Shown here: piece after piece, positions 14,397 to 21,831 of the stretch
Numbering within the stretch: position 1 is the first letter of the stretch
How the letters are laid out: the number at the start of each line of letters is the position of its first letter
Virus record (IMG/VR): IMGVR_UViG_3300043431_000379
Span: 1 to 47,866 of that record
Length of the DNA: 47,866 nucleotides
Source of the DNA: a virus
Reading direction: 5' to 3' (one strand)
The notes under the pieces: model-generated
The model's input: the letters and a program-made list of their open reading frames with translations, nothing else
What the model was told of the DNA's origin: nothing
The model's database searches: none
Translations under genes and position numbers: made by a program

Positions 14397-16192
14397 TGTC
14401 TCACCCCGTTGTCCTGTGTCAGGCGGACCACCTGCAGCCCGGGAATGTCCGGGCTGGCTTCCGCTTCGCCGCGTGCCATCGCCACGATCACCTGCGCCAC
14501 CGGCGCCGCCATGACCGTGCTGGTGAAGACCTGCCGATGCACGCCCACCACCGCTTCCGCCGCGTCCACCACCGCCACGTTCAGGCCGGACACCAGCGCC
14601 AGCGCCAGCTGGAACCCCAGCGCCGTCCACACCTGTTCACCAGCGGACAGCAGATCGAAGGCCACCGCGTGCCCGCCCCGCTCGACTTCGACGCGCCACG
14701 GATCCAGCGAGAACCGGACCGCGAACCCGAACGGCTGCAGTGCGTCGTTGATCAGCTGTTCGAACCCGCCCAGCTTTTCCTGCAGCGCCGTGGCCCGCAC
14801 GCCCTTGGGCCCCAGCAGGGACACCTGCGCTTCCGCCTGCACCAGTTCCGCCTTCAGCTTGCCGGCCCGTGCCGCAGCTTCGGTATGGGCTGCATGCTCG
14901 GCTTCATACGTGGCCATGGCCACCGCCGCGTTCTGTTCGGCTTCCATGGAGTCCCGGGCCTGCTGCAGTTCGCCGTCCATTTCGCCCAGCGTCTTCTGGG
15001 CCGCCGCCAGCCGGTCCCGCAGTTCCTGCGCCTTGGCCGCCAGCCCGTCGATCAGGGCCAGCTTGGCTTCCAGCTGTTCCAGCTGACCTTCGTGGTACGA
15101 CACCGTGCGTTCCGCCGCCTGCAGCTGTGCCTGCTGTTCGGCCTGCGCTTCGCGCTGGCTTTTCAGGTCCGACACCTTGCGTTCCAGCGCCAGCGCCTTC
15201 TTCTTCAAGGCCTTGACTTCGCCCGCGAAGTGCTCGGCGCCGGTCAGGCAGGGGATCCCCGCCGCCAGCACGCAGCCCCGCGTGCCATCGTGCCGCTGCA
15301 GTCGTTCCACCTGCAGCCGCAGTTCGGACGCCTGCGCCCCCATCCCGTCCGCGTTTCCCTCCACCGTCGTGGCTTCCGCCGCCAGCGCCTGCAGTTCCAC
15401 CACCTTGGCCTTGGCTTCGTGCAGCATGCCCTGATGCACCGCGATCCGACTGGCCAGACTCGGGCCGGCATCGATCTGCGTGGTGATGCTGGCCAGTTCA
15501 CGCTGGCAGGTCTGATCTTCGGCCGCCGCTTCCGCCTTCGACCGCGCCAGCATCTGGTACCGGTTGGCCGCCGCCCGCACCGCGCCGGGCACCAGCGTGG
15601 GCTGCGCTGCCGGCGCCGGGGGCACGTACGCCGCCGCCACCGCCTTCTTCAGGGCCGCCCGCCGTTCCACCGCCGCCGCGTAGTCCCGATCGATCTGCGC
15701 CAGCGTGGCCGGCTCCGTGTAGCCCATGCCGGGCAGCAGGTCCGGCGCCACCCGCACGTCCAGCAGCTGCAGCAGCAGCGCCTTGCCGTCCGCGTGCCCC
15801 ATGCTGAAGAACGTGCCGCCGTACAGCACCGCCAGCAGCATGCCTTCTGAAACACCCAGCTGGTTCAGGATCACGTCCGTGGGCACGTTGCTGACGGCAT
15901 GGCCGCCCAGCGCCAGCGAGCGTTCCACCCGCCCCAGCCCCTGCACGTCCAGCGCCACCGACATGGACGCCGCGCCACTCCGGATCAGATCCTTCTGGCC
16001 GCGCCCGGCGCCGTCCACGCCACGACACCGGCCGGTCAGGGCCCACGCGATCGCGTCCACCATCGTGGACTTGCCGGCGCCGTTCGGCCCCAGTACCAGC
16101 GTTCTGGGCTGGTCCAAGTCGAATGCCGCCAGTTCGAAAGACCGGAAGTTCACCAATTCGATCCGCTGAATCACCACCGCCGCCACCCCCAT
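14393..16192 (-). CDS. SMC/Rad50/SbcC-like ATPase
   Basis: 599 residues. Walker A LGPNGAGKST at 34-43, a long central coiled coil, a CVLAAGIPC pair near the middle resembling a zinc hook, signature LLSAGEQ at 514, and Walker B VAVVDAAEA near 543. It is short compared with SbcC, like many phage recombination ATPases. No SbcD/Mre11 nuclease is adjacent; the Cas4/RecB-like nuclease one gene upstream may serve instead. The ATG at 16192 has no ribosome-binding site, while GTG codons at 16177 and 16174 follow GGGGGTGG, so the true start may be there. Confidence 0.85.
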   Translation of the reverse strand: MGVAAVVIQRIELVNFRSFELAAFDLDQPRTLVLGPNGAGKSTMVDAIAWALTGRCRGVDGAGRGQKDLIRSGAASMSVALDVQGLGRVERSLALGGHAVSNVPTDVILNQLGVSEGMLLAVLYGGTFFSMGHADGKALLLQLLDVRVAPDLLPGMGYTEPATLAQIDRDYAAAVERRAALKKAVAAAYVPPAPAAQPTLVPGAVRAAANRYQMLARSKAEAAAEDQTCQRELASITTQIDAGPSLASRIAVHQGMLHEAKAKVVELQALAAEATTVEGNADGMGAQASELRLQVERLQRHDGTRGCVLAAGIPCLTGAEHFAGEVKALKKKALALERKVSDLKSQREAQAEQQAQLQAAERTVSYHEGQLEQLEAKLALIDGLAAKAQELRDRLAAAQKTLGEMDGELQQARDSMEAEQNAAVAMATYEAEHAAHTEAAARAGKLKAELVQAEAQVSLLGPKGVRATALQEKLGGFEQLINDALQPFGFAVRFSLDPWRVEVERGGHAVAFDLLSAGEQVWTALGFQLALALVSGLNVAVVDAAEAVVGVHRQVFTSTVMAAPVAQVIVAMARGEAEASPDIPGLQVVRLTQDNGVRQ

Positions 16193-16200
16193 GAATCCGA

Positions 16201-16209
16201 TTTATACCA
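16201..16209 (-). promoter_or_regulatory. Extended -10 promoter candidate for the SMC-like gene
   Basis: On the minus strand TGGTATAAA forms an extended -10 in a small AT-rich island within a GC-rich region. No good -35 is visible, which extended -10 promoters tolerate. Initiation would fall near 16194, too close to the ATG at 16192, which favours the downstream GTG starts. Confidence 0.4.
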
Positions 16210-16227
16210 CAAAGTGACTCGACTGGA

Positions 16228-16473
16228 TCAGTTTTCAGTGATCCGGGTCAGGCCGGCCGGCGCCGCCGGGGCCTGCCGCTTCTTCCAGCCCCATTCGATA
16301 ACGTGCTGATCGATGTGGTCACGCACCGACTGATCGATCTGGTCATCGGTCAGATCGGCTTCCACGTCCAGCGTGCCGCTGACCTTGCAGCCCACCAGCC
16401 CGTTGCTGACGTGCCACTCTACCGTGACCATTCCGGGATCGTCGTCCGCTGCCGCGTCATTCTTCGTCATCAT
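16228..16473 (-). CDS. Small acidic protein, DUF7167-like
   Basis: 81 residues. The core VTVEWHVSNGLVGCKVSGTL, then LTDDQIDQSVRDHIDQ and an EWGWKK ending, resembles small phage proteins grouped as DUF7167; this is a resemblance from memory. It overlaps the end of the nuclease gene by 17 bp, so it is probably coupled to it. Function unknown. Confidence 0.6.
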   Translation of the reverse strand: MMTKNDAAADDDPGMVTVEWHVSNGLVGCKVSGTLDVEADLTDDQIDQSVRDHIDQHVIEWGWKKRQAPAAPAGLTRITEN

Positions 16474-17572
16474 CGTCCGCCCCTTCGATTTCCCCGGCCT
16501 TCTTGTGCCTGAACGCCCACCGTGTGTTCGTCTGTTCCAGTTCGCCCAGCTTGTCCCGCAGGATCTTTAGCGGGTCCGCCTTCTTCACCGCCGTGGCCGA
16601 CAGGGACACCGTGTTGGCCTGATCCGTCAGTTCGGTGGGTGGGTAGGCTTCGCGCAGCTTGTCCACCAGCGCGCCCGCTGGGTAACTCACCGTGACGCTG
16701 GCACTGTGCGCGAATTCCTGCCCCTTCACCACCATGGGCCCTTCCTGATTGCACCAGCCTGACAGCGCCTTCTTCAGCACCTTCAGCCGCTGTTCCAGCG
16801 CCAGCACTTCGCCGGCCGCCGTCTTCGCGTCCACCGCGTTCGTGAACCGGATCGGCAGCCGCGCCGGGTTGTCCACGATCGGGCAGACCAGCCTGCACAG
16901 CGTGCAGTGGCTGCCCGGGATCGCCGGCCACGACTGCGTGCGTTCCGCTTCTTCCAGCGACTGGATGATCGCTTCCACTTCCGGCCTGAACTTCTCGATT
17001 TCCTCGGCCGTCAGCTTTACCGTCACTTCGTACCCCAGCCGCACGAAGTTGAACGTGAACGAATAGAACGGGAACCCGGGCCAAGTGTCGATCGCCTGCA
17101 GCAGGTAGAACTTCAGCTGGAATTCCTTGCGCGCCTGCGTTTCGGTCAGCCCCTTGTAATACGTCTTCCAGTCCTTGATTTCGACGCCAGAAGGCCGGAC
17201 GTACACCAGATCGGGCACCCAAGTGAACCGGTCCGATTCCAGCACTTCTTCCGCCGACATGTACGCGTCCAAGTCCAGTTCGAAGTACTCCGCGAACCGC
17301 TGCCAGATCCGCGCCACTTCGTCCACGATGTGCGCCGGCAGCTGGGTGTTGCTGATCCCGTCCTTGAACGCCAGTTCCGCTTCTTCGGCATCGGCCGGGG
17401 TGCGCTGCTGGACCAGCCGATCGATGTATCGGAACGCCGCTTCGTGGAACGCCACGCCGCGCTGCGATTCGTCGCCCCGGTCCTCCACGCCCTTGTTGTG
17501 CAGCTGGTCGTACCGGTGTGGGCACCCGTCGTACGATTCCAGCGCCGAACGCCGCCGCTTCTTGGTGGCCAT
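16457..17572 (-). CDS. Cas4/RecB-like PD-(D/E)XK nuclease with 4Fe-4S cysteines
   Basis: 371 residues from the ATG at 17572, with GAGGGG seven bases upstream; the longer upstream frame is a shadow. Catalytic pattern: H43 in GVAFHEAAF, D121 in WVPDLVY, and E131/K133 in VEIKDWKT. Cysteines C17, C223, C226 and C230 (CPHRY and CTLCRLVC) match the iron-sulphur cluster of Cas4 and AddB-type nucleases. Residues 240-371 are an extra helical domain ending in an acidic tail. Probably a DNA end-processing exonuclease that prepares single strands for the RecT-like protein. Confidence 0.88.
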   Translation of the reverse strand: MATKKRRRSALESYDGCPHRYDQLHNKGVEDRGDESQRGVAFHEAAFRYIDRLVQQRTPADAEEAELAFKDGISNTQLPAHIVDEVARIWQRFAEYFELDLDAYMSAEEVLESDRFTWVPDLVYVRPSGVEIKDWKTYYKGLTETQARKEFQLKFYLLQAIDTWPGFPFYSFTFNFVRLGYEVTVKLTAEEIEKFRPEVEAIIQSLEEAERTQSWPAIPGSHCTLCRLVCPIVDNPARLPIRFTNAVDAKTAAGEVLALEQRLKVLKKALSGWCNQEGPMVVKGQEFAHSASVTVSYPAGALVDKLREAYPPTELTDQANTVSLSATAVKKADPLKILRDKLGELEQTNTRWAFRHKKAGEIEGADDDDEE

Positions 17573-17598
17573 CTTCAGCCCCTCACTTTCGCGCCATC

Positions 17599-18429
17599 TT
17601 ACGCCGGCCCGTCCCGTTCGTCCAGTGGTTCCTGCATCGGGAACCGGCCGCCGATCGCCGCCTTCACGATCCGCTTCACGTCGTCCCCGAAGTCCTGCCC
17701 CAGCATCCAGCGCAAGAACCCCGGGGTGCAGTCCTGCAGGGCTTCGCCGCGTGACTCCCCGAAGTTCACGCAGGGCCGGCCGCCCATCCACGCCAGCTTC
17801 CCGTCTGCGTCGATCCACGAAGGATCGGCGGACATGTCGTGCAGCCCGCGCACCGATGCCGGCAGGTCCGGCCACGCGTCGATCTGCCCCATGAACCCCA
17901 GCACCATGGCGCCCACGTCCCGCCCGGCCCGGTGCTGGGTGGTGTCCTTGATGCCCCCGAACCGTTCCAGATACGCCGCCAGCGTCCGGGGTTCTCGCTT
18001 CGTCCACAGCTGGAACGGATCGATCAGCCGTGACGCGTCCAGCCCGTGCGGGATGCCGTGCCGCGCCATTTCGTTCTTCAGCAGGGGCAGATCGTAGCCG
18101 CGCCCTGAGTAGGCCACCAGATCGGAACCGGTCAGCCCGTGTGCCACCAGTGGGCCGATGCTGGCCCAGCCCGGGGCATCCTTCACCATGTCGTCCGTGA
18201 TGCCGTGCACCGCCGTCACCTGTGGCGGGATCGGCACGCCGGGGTTCACCAGCGTGCTGAAGACCTTGTGCGTACCATCAGGGAACAGCCGCAACACCCC
18301 GAAGTCCACGATCCGCGCCCGCCGGGGGTTCAGCCCCGTGGCTTCCAGATCGATGAAGGCCAGCGGCCGGTCCAGCGTCAGCCGTTCGGCCAAGGCCGCC
18401 AGCCGTTCGTCCACCGTGGGGGACTCCAT
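17599..18429 (-). CDS. DnaQ-like 3'-5' exonuclease with DUF3820-like tail
   Basis: 276 residues from the ATG at 18429, which overlaps the RecT-like stop by one base (TGATG). DEDDh exonuclease: FIDLEATGL gives D27 and E29, SGRGYDLPLLKNE gives D113, and HRAGRD gives H166 and D171. A C-terminal segment (FGESRGEALQDCTPGFLRWM) resembles the DUF3820 module often fused to such exonucleases. Likely removes 3' tails or proofreads during phage replication or recombination. Confidence 0.88.
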   Translation of the reverse strand: MESPTVDERLAALAERLTLDRPLAFIDLEATGLNPRRARIVDFGVLRLFPDGTHKVFSTLVNPGVPIPPQVTAVHGITDDMVKDAPGWASIGPLVAHGLTGSDLVAYSGRGYDLPLLKNEMARHGIPHGLDASRLIDPFQLWTKREPRTLAAYLERFGGIKDTTQHRAGRDVGAMVLGFMGQIDAWPDLPASVRGLHDMSADPSWIDADGKLAWMGGRPCVNFGESRGEALQDCTPGFLRWMLGQDFGDDVKRIVKAAIGGRFPMQEPLDERDGPA

Positions 18430-19619
18430 CAGAACGACACCCCGCCGCCGGCCGCCGCCTTCTTGTCGAATTTCGCCGCCAGCGCCTGCAGGCCGCCGGC
18501 CGCTGGCTGCGTCGTCTTCTCGGGGTAATCCGGGCGGATCGGCATCACTGTGGCCGCCACAGTGTCCGGGGCCACCGCTGCCGGGGGTTCCGCCACCGTG
18601 GCCGGCGCCGTCTGGACCGGCTGCGCCGCCGGGGCCGCCGGCCGTTCCACCGGGTGGCTGGCGCCGGCCTTCTTCGGTGGGGCCGCATCCGCCCCCAGCC
18701 GCTTGGCCGCTTCGTCCCGCAGCCACTGGTACAGCCCCTCGGGGTTGTCCCGGTACTGCGTCAGCATCTGCAGCTGGCGCCCGCGATTCATCGCCAGATG
18801 TTCGAACCCCGCCAGAATCTTGGTGGACAGTTCCGGGTCCGTTTCGCCGGCCCGCGCCAGCAGGGCTTCCACGTCATCCCCGCCGGCATCGTCCACCGCC
18901 GGCAGCACGTCCGCCACGATCGACGCCTGCCCGCCCTCCATGGCTTCCTGTGCCGGGATGTTCGCCAGCACGTCACTGAACAGCACCTGCAGGCCAGCGC
19001 CCCGGGCCCGCCGGGGGTACATGGACTGAGGGAAGTTCTTGTACGTCTGCTTTTCCGACAGCTTGATGTCCGACTTGATGCCGTCTTCCCATTCCGACGT
19101 TTTCACCCGCTCGGCATCCACCCAGCTGAAGACGTAGGTTCTGGGTTCCGTGTCGCCCACGCGCTGCAGCGTGCACCAGCCGTACGGCATGCCGGCAGGC
19201 ACCGCCGCCACCAGCTGCAGAACCTTGGCGCCGTCCCGGGCCCGGTCCGCGATCGACGTGTCAGACTGCCCGCGCAGTTCGAACCCTTCATCGTGATACT
19301 GCAGCAGGCCGGACCGGCGGACCAGCGCCAGCTGCAGGTCCGTCTTCATCGTCATGTTGCCGGAAATGATCGTGATCCCGTTCAGGGCCCGCAGGGGTGA
19401 CAGCCCCACTTCCATGCCGGCCAAGATCACCGCCAGCACCGCGTCCGGGGTCTTCAGCGCCTTGGGGATCACGCCGGACTTCGCCAGATAACTGGACAGC
19501 TGGAACGCTTCCCCCAGCGTGGTGGGCATCAGGCCGGCAAAGGCCTGCGCCATCGTGGCCGCCCGCGTGGCCGGCGCCAGCGCCGTGGTTGCCGCCGGGG
19601 CCGTTTTCTTATCGTCCAT
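18429..19619 (-). CDS. recT: RecT-family single-strand annealing protein
   Basis: 396 residues. RecT proteins anneal complementary single strands in phage recombination. The N-terminal core AFQLSSYLAKSGVIPKALK followed by LAGMEVGLSPLRALNGIT and MTMKTDLQLALVRRSG is characteristic, as is the later PQSMYPRRARGAGLQ with VLFSDVLANI. The C-terminal 100 residues are a Pro/Ala-rich disordered tail, common in annealases for binding host SSB. It is followed immediately by the exonuclease and then the Cas4-like nuclease. Confidence 0.88.
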   Translation of the reverse strand: MDDKKTAPAATTALAPATRAATMAQAFAGLMPTTLGEAFQLSSYLAKSGVIPKALKTPDAVLAVILAGMEVGLSPLRALNGITIISGNMTMKTDLQLALVRRSGLLQYHDEGFELRGQSDTSIADRARDGAKVLQLVAAVPAGMPYGWCTLQRVGDTEPRTYVFSWVDAERVKTSEWEDGIKSDIKLSEKQTYKNFPQSMYPRRARGAGLQVLFSDVLANIPAQEAMEGGQASIVADVLPAVDDAGGDDVEALLARAGETDPELSTKILAGFEHLAMNRGRQLQMLTQYRDNPEGLYQWLRDEAAKRLGADAAPPKKAGASHPVERPAAPAAQPVQTAPATVAEPPAAVAPDTVAATVMPIRPDYPEKTTQPAAGGLQALAAKFDKKAAAGGGVSF

Positions 19620-19869
19620 GCGCCGCCACCCGCCCCTTCAGAATTGCCGTCAGTGCGTCATCCGGCTGCCGCCACGCCATCGCCTGTTCCATGGGCAGCT
19701 TGGGGCTGCTGTCCACGTACGCCTGCCCGTCGTGCCCGCTGACCGTGATCCGCGTGGCCAGCCCGGTCTTGTGGATGGCTTCGAACGTGGCCACCAGCAG
19801 GGCTTCGTGCACGATCCCGTGCACCTGCGATCCGTCCCCACGCGTGGCGTAGATAACATGCGATTTCAT
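19609..19869 (-). CDS. Small hypothetical protein, 86 aa
   Basis: ATG at 19869 with GAAGGGAG upstream. Sequence MKSHVIYATRGDGSQVHGIV, then strands and a helix (PMEQAMAWRQPDDALTAIL). No family recognised. It overlaps the RecT-like start by 11 bp, so it is likely co-expressed with recombination genes. Confidence 0.65.
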   Translation of the reverse strand: MKSHVIYATRGDGSQVHGIVHEALLVATFEAIHKTGLATRITVSGHDGQAYVDSSPKLPMEQAMAWRQPDDALTAILKGRVAAHGR

Positions 19870-19883
19870 TACCGGTTCTCCCT

Positions 19884-20159
19884 TCAGATACGGCCGGCCG
19901 CCGGCCACGATTCCAGATACGCCGCATAGTCCGGCGGCAGCGGGGCTGCGTCCGCACGCGCCACCGCGTCTTTGGCTTCTTCGACCGTCAGGCGGACCTG
20001 TTCCCCGGGGCCACAGTCGAACGTCAGGATGGTCACTTCGTCGCCGCTGTAGCGGCTGTATTCGTATTCCCGGGACACCACCGTGGCGAAGAACGGGCCG
20101 TGCCCGTCCCCCAGATCCATCACCACCGCTTCGCCCGCGCCGAACGTTTCGCCCGCCAT
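19884..20159 (-). CDS. Small hypothetical protein, 91 aa
   Basis: ATG at 20159 sharing one base with the previous stop. The N-terminal part (FGAGEAVVMDLGDGHGPFFA followed by TVVSREYEYSRYSG) suggests a small beta barrel; the C-terminus is helical. It could be an SH3-like module, but no family is recognised. Confidence 0.6.
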   Translation of the reverse strand: MAGETFGAGEAVVMDLGDGHGPFFATVVSREYEYSRYSGDEVTILTFDCGPGEQVRLTVEEAKDAVARADAAPLPPDYAAYLESWPAAGRI

Positions 20160-20386
20160 CACCGCACCCCCACCAGCGCCATGCGAAGGCCGGCCAGTTC
20201 GTGCGCCGCCAGCGCCGAGTCCACCACGGTGCACCGGCCGGCATCCGCCACCCACTTGCCGCCGGACTTCCGGCCGTAGCTGTTGACGCCCTGCAGCACC
20301 GGATCGCCGTGCCGGCTGCCCACCACCACCGCCGGGGTGTGGTTCAGGTTCACCACGAAGGTGCCGATTTTCAGGGACTGCGCCAT
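20159..20386 (-). CDS. Small hypothetical protein, 75 aa, first gene of an operon
   Basis: Begins MAQSLKIGTFVVNLNHTPAV at 20386, with AAAGG eight bases upstream; in-frame ATGs at 20410 and 20461 are alternatives. Contains a short beta-rich fold (VVVGSRHGDPVLQGVNSYG). It is the first gene after the promoter at 20462-20518 and heads the run into the recombination and replication genes. Confidence 0.55.
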   Translation of the reverse strand: MAQSLKIGTFVVNLNHTPAVVVGSRHGDPVLQGVNSYGRKSGGKWVADAGRCTVVDSALAAHELAGLRMALVGVR

Positions 20387-20461
20387 GGTCTTGGCCTTTC
20401 GTTCCGGCATCGTGGCCGGCCTTGGGTTTGGCGTGGGCCCAATCGCCCCCGCCATTTCCAA

Positions 20462-20518
20462 AGACTACAGGAACAACCAAGCCGAGTCAAACACTTTCTT
20501 GCCGCCTGACTTACTTTC
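20462..20518 (-). promoter_or_regulatory. Early promoter P1 with paired GAAAGT half-sites
   Basis: Minus strand: distal GAAAGT at 20518-20513, proximal GAAAGT at 20498-20493 (20-bp period), -35 TTGACT at 20490-20485, 17-bp spacer, -10 TAGTCT at 20467-20462. It drives the operon beginning with the 75-residue gene and running toward RecT. Confidence 0.75.
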
Positions 20519-20524
20519 TATGCG

Positions 20525-20854
20525 TTAGCGTGCAAGTCCACGCAGGCGCCGGGGCACCGCCTGCTGCAGCAGGTGTTCGGCGCCGGTCAGCCGGGCTTCC
20601 AGTCGTTCCAGTTCCTGCCGCGTGGCTTCGATCGCCGCCCGGGCATCCACCACCACGCGCTGCGCTTCCATCACCGCCGCCGCCACCTGCGCGTCCCTGA
20701 AGGCCGCCCGGTGCCGATCGCAACAGAAGTCCTTGGTGACGTTCCGGCGCCGTGGGGGTTCCACCGGCCCGCCGCAGTGCCTGCACGGTTTCTGCTGCTG
20801 CGCCCCAGCCGCAGCTTCGGCAGCTGGCGCCATGTCCGCGCCGCCGGCCGTCAC
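20525..20854 (-). CDS. Zinc-ribbon plus coiled-coil protein, 109 aa
   Basis: GTG start at 20854 overlapping the previous stop as GTGA. A zinc ribbon is suggested by CRHCGG (C24, C27) and KDFCCDRHRAAF (C44/C45, H48), a pattern common in small phage proteins. The C-terminal half is a coiled coil (AAIEATRQELERLEARLTG). The stop is only seven bases before the distal half-site of promoter P1. Function unknown. Confidence 0.65.
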   Translation of the reverse strand: MTAGGADMAPAAEAAAGAQQQKPCRHCGGPVEPPRRRNVTKDFCCDRHRAAFRDAQVAAAVMEAQRVVVDARAAIEATRQELERLEARLTGAEHLLQQAVPRRLRGLAR

Positions 20855-21018
20855 AGGGCCGCCAGCGCCTTGTACGTGCCGCCAATGACCACCAGCGCGC
20901 CCAGCGCCGTGGCGCCCGCGTCACCCGTTGCCATCCCCGCCACCGCCAGCGCCGTGCCCACCACCGGAACCGCCGACCACAGCGCCACGTCCACCACCTG
21001 CCACAGGTTCGCCTTCAT
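20851..21018 (-). CDS. Small membrane protein, 55 aa
   Basis: ATG at 21018, ending in the GTGA shared with the next gene. Begins MKANLWQVVDVALWSAVPVV and contains two hydrophobic stretches separated by GDAGA, so probably two membrane helices. Below many gene-caller limits; kept because of the precise overlap and hydrophobic pattern. Function unknown. Confidence 0.6.
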   Translation of the reverse strand: MKANLWQVVDVALWSAVPVVGTALAVAGMATGDAGATALGALVVIGGTYKALAAL

Positions 21019-21178
21019 GATCCCCGCCCTTCTCTCGCCGCCGTAGTTCCTCGGCCGCTTCGTTCAGTAGTCGAAACAGGAAGGGGTATACCCGTGCCGC
21101 TGCTGCCAGTCTGGCATGCAGCGGCAGGGGCTCCCCGCCCACGCTGTCCAGCAGTGGAAGGTGGGCCACCGCCGTCAC
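20921..21178 (-). CDS. Small hypothetical protein, 85 aa, glycine-rich run-on tail
   Basis: GTG start at 21178 overlapping the collagen-like gene stop as GTGA. Residues 1-50 look helical (HARLAAAARVYPFLFRLLNE followed by AAEELRRREK). The last 33 residues are almost only Gly, Val and His and overlap the next gene by 98 bp, so they may not be functional. No family recognised. Confidence 0.45.
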   Translation of the reverse strand: MTAVAHLPLLDSVGGEPLPLHARLAAAARVYPFLFRLLNEAAEELRRREKGGDHEGEPVAGGGRGAVVGGSGGGHGAGGGGDGNG

Positions 21179-21738
21179 TTCATCAGCACGAATCCGGGCA
21201 TGGGCTGCCACGGCAGCGCCGTGTTCCAGCCTTCCGCCCACGCGTGGCCGCCGGTCCACCAGAACAGCGTGGACGTGCCCGGGATCCACGTCACCCCGTC
21301 GAAGTCCGATCCCGCCATGCCGTGCACCGTGAAGGGGTACGCCACCTGCGCCAGCCCCGTGGCCGGATCGACCAGCGCCGCCGCGCCGTGTCCGCCGACC
21401 TTGGCGTATACCAGCAGGTACGGCTTCCCCTGCAGCTGCAGGCCGGTGCGCACCGTGAAGGCCACGCCGCCCGTGACCAGATCGGACTTGGGCAGCTGCA
21501 CGGTCAGGTGCGTCAGGTCTTTGCCGTCCCGCCCGTCCTTGCCGTCCTTGCCGTCACGTCCGTCCTTGCCATCCCGTCCCGGGTCACCGGGGTCACCCTT
21601 CGGGCCCGGGTCACCCGGATCGCCCTTCTGGCCCTCACACGTTGCCGGGCAGGCCGTCTGCGTCCTGAACGTCTGCGCATTTGCCACCGCCGCCGCCAGC
21701 AGCACCACCAGCGCCACCACCATCGTTCTGATCTTCAT
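21175..21738 (-). CDS. Secreted collagen-like protein
   Basis: 187 residues from the ATG at 21738, with AGGGG upstream. A signal peptide (MKIRTMVVALVVLLAAAVAN, cleavage near AQ) is followed by C30 and C34 and 13 uninterrupted Gly-X-Y triplets at about 36-74, rich in GDP, GRD and GKD. A C-terminal domain of about 110 residues (ending WQPMPGFVLMK) may be a trimerising or binding head. Such repeats form collagen triple helices in phage fibres, but here the gene has an export signal and lies in the accessory region, suggesting a host-surface or secreted product. Confidence 0.75.
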   Translation of the reverse strand: MKIRTMVVALVVLLAAAVANAQTFRTQTACPATCEGQKGDPGDPGPKGDPGDPGRDGKDGRDGKDGKDGRDGKDLTHLTVQLPKSDLVTGGVAFTVRTGLQLQGKPYLLVYAKVGGHGAAALVDPATGLAQVAYPFTVHGMAGSDFDGVTWIPGTSTLFWWTGGHAWAEGWNTALPWQPMPGFVLMK

Positions 21739-21777
21739 TGGAATGTGTCCCCTGCAAAGGCCTTGGTAAAGGAAAGG

Positions 21778-21815
21778 AACCGGGCGGGGTGTAAGGCCGG
21801 CCACCCCGCCCGGTT
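21778..21815 (-). terminator. Rho-independent-type terminator after the DUF932 gene
   Basis: Perfect 14-bp inverted repeat, AACCGGGCGGGGTG at 21778-21791 and its complement at 21802-21815, with a 10-base loop. On the minus strand it is followed by CCTTTCCTTTACC, a pyrimidine-rich but imperfect T tract. It lies between the DUF932 stop and the collagen-like gene start. Confidence 0.7.
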
Positions 21816-21831
21816 CGTCACTCGCCGGCTG

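Noticed and set aside
16210-16260. GATCA/TGATC short inverted repeat near the SMC-like promoter
   Set aside because: Only five base pairs and expected by chance.
17572-17599. Single GAAAGTG next to GAGGGG before the Cas4-like gene
   Set aside because: Only one half-site, no TTGAC box and no second copy 20 bp away, so it does not belong to the early promoter family.
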